Assembly (NCBI GenBank): GCA_937859895.1
Contig: CALMAV010000388.1
Span: forward strand, 1 to 9,465
DNA from: an uncultured Bryobacterales bacterium
GTDB taxonomy: Bacteria; Acidobacteriota; Terriglobia; Bryobacterales; Bryobacteraceae
Direction of reading: 5' to 3'
Length of the DNA: 9,465 nucleotides
In this document: positions 5,353 to 9,465 of the stretch, piece by piece
How positions within the stretch are numbered: position 1 is the stretch's first letter
How the letters are laid out: each line of letters opens with the position of its first letter
Position numbers and translations under genes: made by a program
Notes under the pieces: generated by a model
Databases searched by the model: none
What the model saw: the letters and a program-made list of their open reading frames with translations, nothing else
What the model was told of the DNA's origin: nothing

Positions 5353-5673
5353 AAGGGTCTCTCAGACGGTAGGGACGGCCCGGACACTCGGAAACAAACT
5401 GTCCGGGTTACTATCTTCAATCAGACTTACAGCATTGCGAGTCTCGGCGACCCGCAGGAAACCGAAGACCTAGCGCGTACCGTAGATGATCTAATGTCCT
5501 CCATTGCACGGCAGGCCGGCAATCTGGATACCTCCCGGACTGCTGTTCTCGCATGTCTTCACTTAGCCGACCAATTACGTGCAGCTCAGGAAGAACTCTA
5601 CGAGTTGCGTACCTCGGTCGCACGGAAAACCCGGAGCTTAGCAAATGTTATCGACCACGTTTTGTCCTCCTAA
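5353..5673 (+). CDS. zapA: Cell division protein ZapA, no canonical start codon
   Basis: The frame opens directly after the TAG at 5350-5352 and ends at TAA 5671-5673. From 5398 the translation is clearly ZapA: TVRVTIFNQTYSIAS, ETEDLARTVDDLMSSIA, then DTSRTAVLACLHLADQLRAA and a C-terminal coiled coil ending VIDHVLSS. ZapA binds and crosslinks FtsZ protofilaments at the division site. The odd point is the start: between the TAG and the conserved first strand no ATG, GTG, TTG or CTG occurs in this frame. The first in-frame ATG (5494) would remove the whole N-terminal beta region. Possibilities are amber read-through from the ZapB-like gene (215-residue product), a rare start such as ATC at 5413, a mutated start codon, or a sequence error. 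Family identity is firm; the true 5' end is unknown. Confidence 0.8.
   Translation, partial: KGLSDGRDGPDTRKQTVRVTIFNQTYSIASLGDPQETEDLARTVDDLMSSIARQAGNLDTSRTAVLACLHLADQLRAAQEELYELRTSVARKTRSLANVIDHVLSS
5379..5407 (+). repeat. Perfect 8-bp GC-rich inverted repeat at the zapB-zapA junction
   Basis: CCCGGACA (5379-5386) pairs perfectly with TGTCCGGG (5400-5407) around a 13-base loop, and two G-U pairs could extend it outward (5377-5378 with 5408-5409). It starts 26 bases after the TAG at 5350-5352 and covers the first conserved codons of zapA. No T-run follows, so it is not a normal intrinsic terminator. It could regulate zapA translation or influence decoding of the stop. Confidence 0.6.
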
Positions 5674-5735
5674 CAATTTGTGTTGCGTACCTGCTAGCTG
5701 CACTTACAAATCTCTTCGGCCATACTGGAAGAACT

Positions 5736-5987
5736 ATGTCCACAGAGTCATCGCTCCTTACCACGCTGACCGAAGGTGAATTCAAAGTTGAAATCTTCAG
5801 TTCCGATTTGCCCGGGGAATTTACTCTTCGCTTTTTAGATGGCGGTGGTCAGTTACTAGAAGAAAGCAAGCTCAGCGGCGTCAGCACGTACCGCCAACGT
5901 GAGCCGGAGATCATGCAGAGATTGCAGGCCTTCGCACGAGGTACTCAACCGCCGCCTTCTGACCTGGCCTCAGCGGGCGAATATTAA
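5736..5987 (+). CDS. Hypothetical 83-residue protein
   Basis: I do not recognise this family. The product starts MSTESSLLTTLTEGEFKVEI and contains alternating hydrophobic, strand-like stretches (FKVEIFSSDLPGEFTLRFLD) followed by a charged helix (EIMQRLQAFARG) and a Pro/Ala-rich tail. It is probably soluble, without a signal peptide. The ATG at 5736 has a GGAAG (5727-5731) four bases upstream and is preferred. The same frame is open back to an ATG at 5553, but that would overlap zapA by about 120 bp. It lies 62 bp after zapA on the same strand, so it may belong to the same transcript. Its stop is 4 bp from the stop of the convergent OmpA gene. Confidence 0.6.
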   Translation: MSTESSLLTTLTEGEFKVEIFSSDLPGEFTLRFLDGGGQLLEESKLSGVSTYRQREPEIMQRLQAFARGTQPPPSDLASAGEY

Positions 5988-5991
5988 TCGG

Positions 5992-6801
5992 CTACTTAGA
6001 TGGACTTGCGGTAGCTACGTCGCCGTATTTGATCGAGCTATCGGTTAACGCAATCTCGACCCGCCGATTTCGCATCCGTGCAGTAGGCGATGTGCCCGCA
6101 ACTACCGGGCTCGATTTGCCGAATCCTTTGCGGTTCACAATAGCGGGATCGATGCCCGACTGCACCAGATACTGTTCCACTGCTTCAGCTCGCCGCAAGG
6201 AAAGCTGCTGATTATACTCGGCTGTACCAACATCGTCGGTGTACCCAAACACTGACAGGCCATAGCCTTTCGATACCAGCAGAATGCCGGCTACGCGGCT
6301 TAGCAACTCCCGATTTCTCTGGTTTAAGTCGGCCTTATCGAAATCAAACCGGAACGTCGAATCAGGCAGAGTAATTACCATACCTTTTGGTGTGCGATGC
6401 GTCTCCACCACTCGATTGAGTGCTTCCTGCATGCGGTTCAGCTCTTCCTCGCGTTCCCGGTGCAGTCTCTCCAGTTCCGCATTGGCGCGTGTGGCAGCCT
6501 CGGTTGCCTGCTGCGCAGAGTTCACTGCTTCAGCCTGGCCCGCCTCTGCCTGCCGGCGGCCCGCTGCTGCTGCATCGGCGCGCACTGCTGCTTCATTAGC
6601 ACGTAGACTCGCCGCGTTTGCTGCACTGGACTCTTCTTGTGCAAGACGCGACGCATCATTCACCTGCGACCGCAAGTCAGCTACTTGAGCTTTTAAGCTC
6701 TTTACTGCCTCAATCGACTTATATTCCCCAACACCCAGCCCGATCAAGGCTAACACTAACGCGCTTAGTGCGCAGATTCGTCCCCAGGAAATTTCGTTCA
6801 C
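5992..6801 (-). CDS. OmpA-family peptidoglycan-binding protein with N-terminal membrane anchor
   Basis: A 269-residue protein. Residues about 8-25 (RICALSALVLALIGLGVG) are a membrane segment without an evident cleavage site, so it is probably anchored in the inner membrane. Residues about 28-135 form a long Ala/Glu/Arg-rich coiled coil. Residues about 140-253 are an OmpA-like domain: FRFDFDKADLNQRNRELL, GYTDDVGTAEYNQQLSLRRA and RMRNRRVEI. The expected peptidoglycan-contacting residues are present (D189 of GYTDD, R204 of SLRRA). It likely links the membrane to the cell wall. The start is a GTG at 6801 behind GAGGGT, with rather short spacing. The gene lies 54 bp downstream of DUF1501 on the same strand, so read-through transcription is possible but functional linkage is not shown. 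A partner in motility or secretion (MotB-like) is not supported by anything nearby. Confidence 0.88.
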   Translation of the reverse strand: MNEISWGRICALSALVLALIGLGVGEYKSIEAVKSLKAQVADLRSQVNDASRLAQEESSAANAASLRANEAAVRADAAAAGRRQAEAGQAEAVNSAQQATEAATRANAELERLHREREEELNRMQEALNRVVETHRTPKGMVITLPDSTFRFDFDKADLNQRNRELLSRVAGILLVSKGYGLSVFGYTDDVGTAEYNQQLSLRRAEAVEQYLVQSGIDPAIVNRKGFGKSSPVVAGTSPTARMRNRRVEIALTDSSIKYGDVATASPSK

Positions 6802-6855
6802 ACCCTCAGTTTATAGGCGTTCGTATGGTCGAAGCAGATGAGCTGGTTATTGTAC

Positions 6856-8316
6856 TCAGGCGCAAACTTCCTTAACGATGTTGCCCGAGACATCAGTAAG
6901 ACGGAAGTCACGGCCGCTGTAGCGGTAGGTAAGTTTCTTGTGGTCGATGCCCATCAGGTACAGAATGGTGGCGTGAAGATCGTGCACATGCATCGGCTTT
7001 TCCACAGCTTTGAAGCCGAACTCGTCTGTCGCGCCGTAGGTGGTTCCTCCTTTTACCGCCCCACCAGCCAAGGCAACAGTGAAGCCGAACGGATTATGAT
7101 CACGGCCATTCTGTGTACCGCCACCGCCGCCGCCAACTTCTTTGACAGGCGTACGTCCGAACTCAGAACCGATCACAACTAACGTGTCATCCCACATGCC
7201 GCGCGCTTTCAGATCTTTAATAACGGCAGCAAAAGGCTGATCTGAGTCTTTGGCGTTCTTACGATGTGCCTGAATATCGGCATGGGCGTCCCACGGATCA
7301 CCCTTGGCGTAGTAAACCTGGACCATGCGCACGCCCTTTTCGACAAGGCGAACAGCCATTAAGCAGCTTCGGGCTGTGCTGCCTGGTCCGTACATCCTCT
7401 GTGTAGCCGCAGTCTCTTTCCGGATGTCAAATACTTCAGGCGCTTCGGTCTGCATGCGATAAGCGACCTCCATCGATTTCACGACGGCGTCAACCTGCGG
7501 GTCAGGCTTGCGAACCTGTTCCAGTTGCTCAAGCAGAGTTAGCTCGCGGCGCTGTTCAGTGAGCGAGAACTTCTGATTGTTGATAAAGCTGATCAGCTTT
7601 TTCGGATCGAATTCTTTACCGATGACCGACTCGGCTGTTTGCTTCTCAACCACCTTGTCGGCAATGAATGTGCCTTGATTCATCGCAGGGAGAAAGCCGT
7701 TGCTCCAAAGTGGTGGGCCGACAGTGGTGGGAACATCCGGGCACAAAACGACATAGCCGGGCAGGTTCTGATTATCGGTGCCAAGGCCGTAGGTAAGCCA
7801 CGAGCCAATGGCAGGGCGACCGGCTTGGCTGAAGCCTGTGTTCATCATCAGGATGGCCGGTTCATGATTCGGAATGTCGGTGTAGACCGAACGTATCCAG
7901 CAGATATCATCAGCTACTTCGCCGAGATTAGGAAACAACTCGCTGATCTCGATGCCGGACTTGCCGTACCTCTTCCACTCGAAAGGCGAGGGCATCAGCG
8001 TACCAGTTTTACGTTCCGTAGAGACGTGGTTACCCGGCAAAGGCTGGCCGGCATACTTTGCAAGCTCGGGCTTGTGATCGAAGCTGTCGATAGATGAGCA
8101 GCCGCCGTTCATAAACAGAAAGATGACACGCTTGACCTTCTGTGGATAGTCGAGCTTGTAGGGAGTGCTGAGGTTGCCATCAGCGCCTGCCGTGACGCCG
8201 GCTTTAGCGAGAGATTCACCAAGTAGGCCGGCAAAGGCCATCATGCCGAAACCGTTGCCCATTCGGCAGAGAGCTTCGCGGCGGGAGAGTGGGGCTGTTC
8301 TTCGATTGCAAGACAT
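6856..8316 (-). CDS. DUF1501 family secreted protein
   Basis: A 486-residue DUF1501 protein, a family related to the alkaline phosphatase/sulfatase fold whose reaction is mostly unproven. The N terminus has a Tat-like motif (SRREAL, residues 11-16) followed by a mild hydrophobic segment (about 19-38), so folded export is likely. Family motifs appear in order: FLFMNGGCSSIDSFDHKP (66-83), IPNHEPAI (148-155), GDPWDAHADIQAH (339-351), GSEFGRTP (383-390), NGRDHNP (403-409) and HVHDLHATILYLMGI (443-457). The His and Asp residues in these are plausible metal ligands. A run of six glycines (395-400) lies between the last two loops. The ATG at 8316 has only a weak upstream GGAA. It follows the DUF1553 gene by 42 bp, the usual order for this pair, and is probably co-transcribed with it. 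Confidence 0.9.
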   Translation of the reverse strand: MSCNRRTAPLSRREALCRMGNGFGMMAFAGLLGESLAKAGVTAGADGNLSTPYKLDYPQKVKRVIFLFMNGGCSSIDSFDHKPELAKYAGQPLPGNHVSTERKTGTLMPSPFEWKRYGKSGIEISELFPNLGEVADDICWIRSVYTDIPNHEPAILMMNTGFSQAGRPAIGSWLTYGLGTDNQNLPGYVVLCPDVPTTVGPPLWSNGFLPAMNQGTFIADKVVEKQTAESVIGKEFDPKKLISFINNQKFSLTEQRRELTLLEQLEQVRKPDPQVDAVVKSMEVAYRMQTEAPEVFDIRKETAATQRMYGPGSTARSCLMAVRLVEKGVRMVQVYYAKGDPWDAHADIQAHRKNAKDSDQPFAAVIKDLKARGMWDDTLVVIGSEFGRTPVKEVGGGGGGTQNGRDHNPFGFTVALAGGAVKGGTTYGATDEFGFKAVEKPMHVHDLHATILYLMGIDHKKLTYRYSGRDFRLTDVSGNIVKEVCA

Positions 8317-8358
8317 ATATTGTATGTTCCGGGCTGTATCAGCTAGTTACTAATGGGA

Positions 8359-9465
8359 TTAATCGATGTAGATAAATTCACTAGAACTGAGAAGCACTTT
8401 TGCGTACCGTCCCAAAGCGGTTGGCTTGTACTTCACATCCTTCGGTGAATTGGGTACTCGGCCAGGGCGCTCAGCCGAATTCTTTACTCCGGCCATCATG
8501 CCGTCACCCATTTCCTCGTCCGTTGCGGGACCACCTGCCGCCGGGATTACTTTGTCTGCTCCTCCCGGGTTTCCGTCGGCATCCGGCCCATTCATGGTGA
8601 CGTTCTTAACCGAGCCAAGCTTGTCTTTTTTATCTGAAGCCTTGGCGCTAAGGGCAGCACGAGAGGCTTTCTCGGCTTCAGCAGCAGCCGCAGCTTTCCC
8701 CTCCAAGTATTCCTGCATCGGCTCCGATTGGATGTAGTGCAGCCCTAGTTCAATCTCCTTCTCCGAAGGACTCCGGCCGTAAATCAACTGATACAACTTA
8801 CGAATCTTCGCCGTCGTGTCACCAGCATCCTCAACGTTTTTAGCGAGGAGCTCGGACTCAGCCTGAACAAAGTCGCTGTTCATCAAGAAAAGCCGCTGAA
8901 GGGGTACGGTAGTGCTAAATCGCTTTTCAGCGCTGATATTCGGGGGCGGAAAATCAAAGAGCTGCAGATACTCGTCCAGACGGTAGCGGCTGACCCGTCC
9001 ATAAAGAGTGCGGCGCGTGTAGGCCGGTGTCAGATCTTTCGAAGGCCCGCCGATAGAGTCGTCAAGATTGCCCGCAACCATTAACACCGAATCACGAAGC
9101 TGTTCAGCCGTCATGCGCCTTTTGTTAGCGCGCCAGTATAGGCGATTGCCGGAGTCGACCGCAAAATCTTTTTGGTCGAGGGTCGTGCTGAGCTGATAAA
9201 CGTTGCTTAGCATGATTTCCCGCGTGAGCTTCTTGATCGACATTCCATCAGTCTGAAACCGCGCAGCCAAAAATTCCAAAAGATCGGGGTTAGTAGGCCG
9301 CTCGCCCGTAACTCCGAAATTACTCGGGGTGTCAACCAAGCCGGTCCCGAAGTGCTCCTTCCAGATCCGGTTCACGATCACTCGCATCGCAAGGGGCTGC
9401 TTAACTATGTCATCCGCCAGTTCCAGACGGCCGCTTCCCTGTTTGAATGGCGCCGGGTTGTCACC
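8359..9465 (-). CDS. DUF1553 family protein, C-terminal part (5' end outside window)
   Basis: The minus-strand frame is open to the right edge, so only the C-terminal 368 or so residues are seen. Family motifs are GSGRLELADDIVKQPLA, MRVIVNRIWKEHFGTGLVDT, PSNFGVTGERPTNPDLLEFL, ILMSN-type IMLSNVYQLST, and the ending YAKVLLSSSEFIYID. The full proteins usually carry PSCyt1 (cytochrome c-like), DUF1549 and DUF1553 domains and are exported; the heme part, if present, is outside the window. The ATG at 9387 is an internal methionine of the VNRIW motif, not the start. An unusual low-complexity stretch of about 90 residues (Ala/Lys/Gly/Asp-rich, coding roughly 8431-8706) sits between the helical region and the conserved tail. 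It is upstream of DUF1501 in a likely operon. The biochemical role is unknown; involvement in polysaccharide use is only suggested by family distribution. Confidence 0.9.
   Translation of the reverse strand, partial: GDNPAPFKQGSGRLELADDIVKQPLAMRVIVNRIWKEHFGTGLVDTPSNFGVTGERPTNPDLLEFLAARFQTDGMSIKKLTREIMLSNVYQLSTTLDQKDFAVDSGNRLYWRANKRRMTAEQLRDSVLMVAGNLDDSIGGPSKDLTPAYTRRTLYGRVSRYRLDEYLQLFDFPPPNISAEKRFSTTVPLQRLFLMNSDFVQAESELLAKNVEDAGDTTAKIRKLYQLIYGRSPSEKEIELGLHYIQSEPMQEYLEGKAAAAAEAEKASRAALSAKASDKKDKLGSVKNVTMNGPDADGNPGGADKVIPAAGGPATDEEMGDGMMAGVKNSAERPGRVPNSPKDVKYKPTALGRYAKVLLSSSEFIYID

Noticed and set aside
5379..5407. Intrinsic terminator between the zapB-like gene and zapA
   Set aside because: The stem is strong but no T-run follows and it lies inside the ZapA reading frame.
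5494..5673. Short ZapA started at the internal ATG 5494
   Set aside because: It would lose the conserved N-terminal beta-strand region that is plainly present in the sequence before it, and there is no convincing ribosome-binding site.
6284..6688. 134-codon plus-strand open frame rich in Ser/Ala/Arg
   Set aside because: It is the antisense shadow of the Ala-rich coiled coil in the OmpA-domain gene.
7639..8097. 152-codon plus-strand open frame
   Set aside because: It is antisense to the DUF1501 gene, whose family motifs continue through this region.

Overview
The window looks like a chromosomal segment of a non-proteobacterial, moderately GC-rich bacterium. An Acidobacteriota member of the Solibacter/Bryobacter type is my best inference. 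The reasons are a DUF1553-DUF1501 secreted pair (abundant in Planctomycetota, Verrucomicrobiota and Solibacter-like Acidobacteriota), an ISC-type Fe-S assembly gene set, and a ribosomal protein L35/L20 unit followed directly by Z-ring-associated genes. No rRNA, tRNA, CRISPR array or insertion sequence was seen.

Layout. (1) 2-3798, plus strand: the 3' end of hscA (Fe-S assembly Hsp70), a VapBC-type toxin-antitoxin pair joined to it by 4-bp stop/start overlaps (if the antitoxin's upstream start is used), a secreted GH78-like alpha-L-rhamnosidase, then iscX. hscA and iscX normally sit together (with fdx) in isc operons, so this locus looks interrupted by a toxin-antitoxin module and a glycosidase gene. 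(2) 3802-4176, minus strand: a small coiled-coil protein of unknown function, convergent with iscX at a 3-bp gap. (3) 4177-4347: a divergent intergenic region with a leader-like hairpin just before rpmI. (4) 4348-5987, plus strand: rpmI, a structured spacer, rplT, a ZapB-like coiled-coil gene, zapA and an 83-residue protein of unknown function. Translation and cell-division genes share one direction and probably one transcript. infC is not directly upstream of rpmI and pheST is not between rplT and zapA. (5) 5992-9465, minus strand: a membrane-anchored OmpA-domain protein, a DUF1501 protein with a Tat-like signal, and the C-terminal part of a DUF1553 protein that runs off the right edge. DUF1553 and DUF1501 are probably an operon; the OmpA gene lies 54 bp downstream.

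The most unusual observation is at zapA. A clear ZapA reading frame (5353-5673) has no ATG, GTG, TTG or CTG codon before its conserved N-terminal strand. It lies in the same frame as the preceding coiled-coil gene, separated from it only by one TAG codon (5350-5352). A perfect 8-bp GC-rich inverted repeat (5379-5407) covers the junction. Amber read-through to a ZapB-ZapA fusion, a non-standard start, a broken gene or a sequence error would all fit; sequence alone cannot decide.
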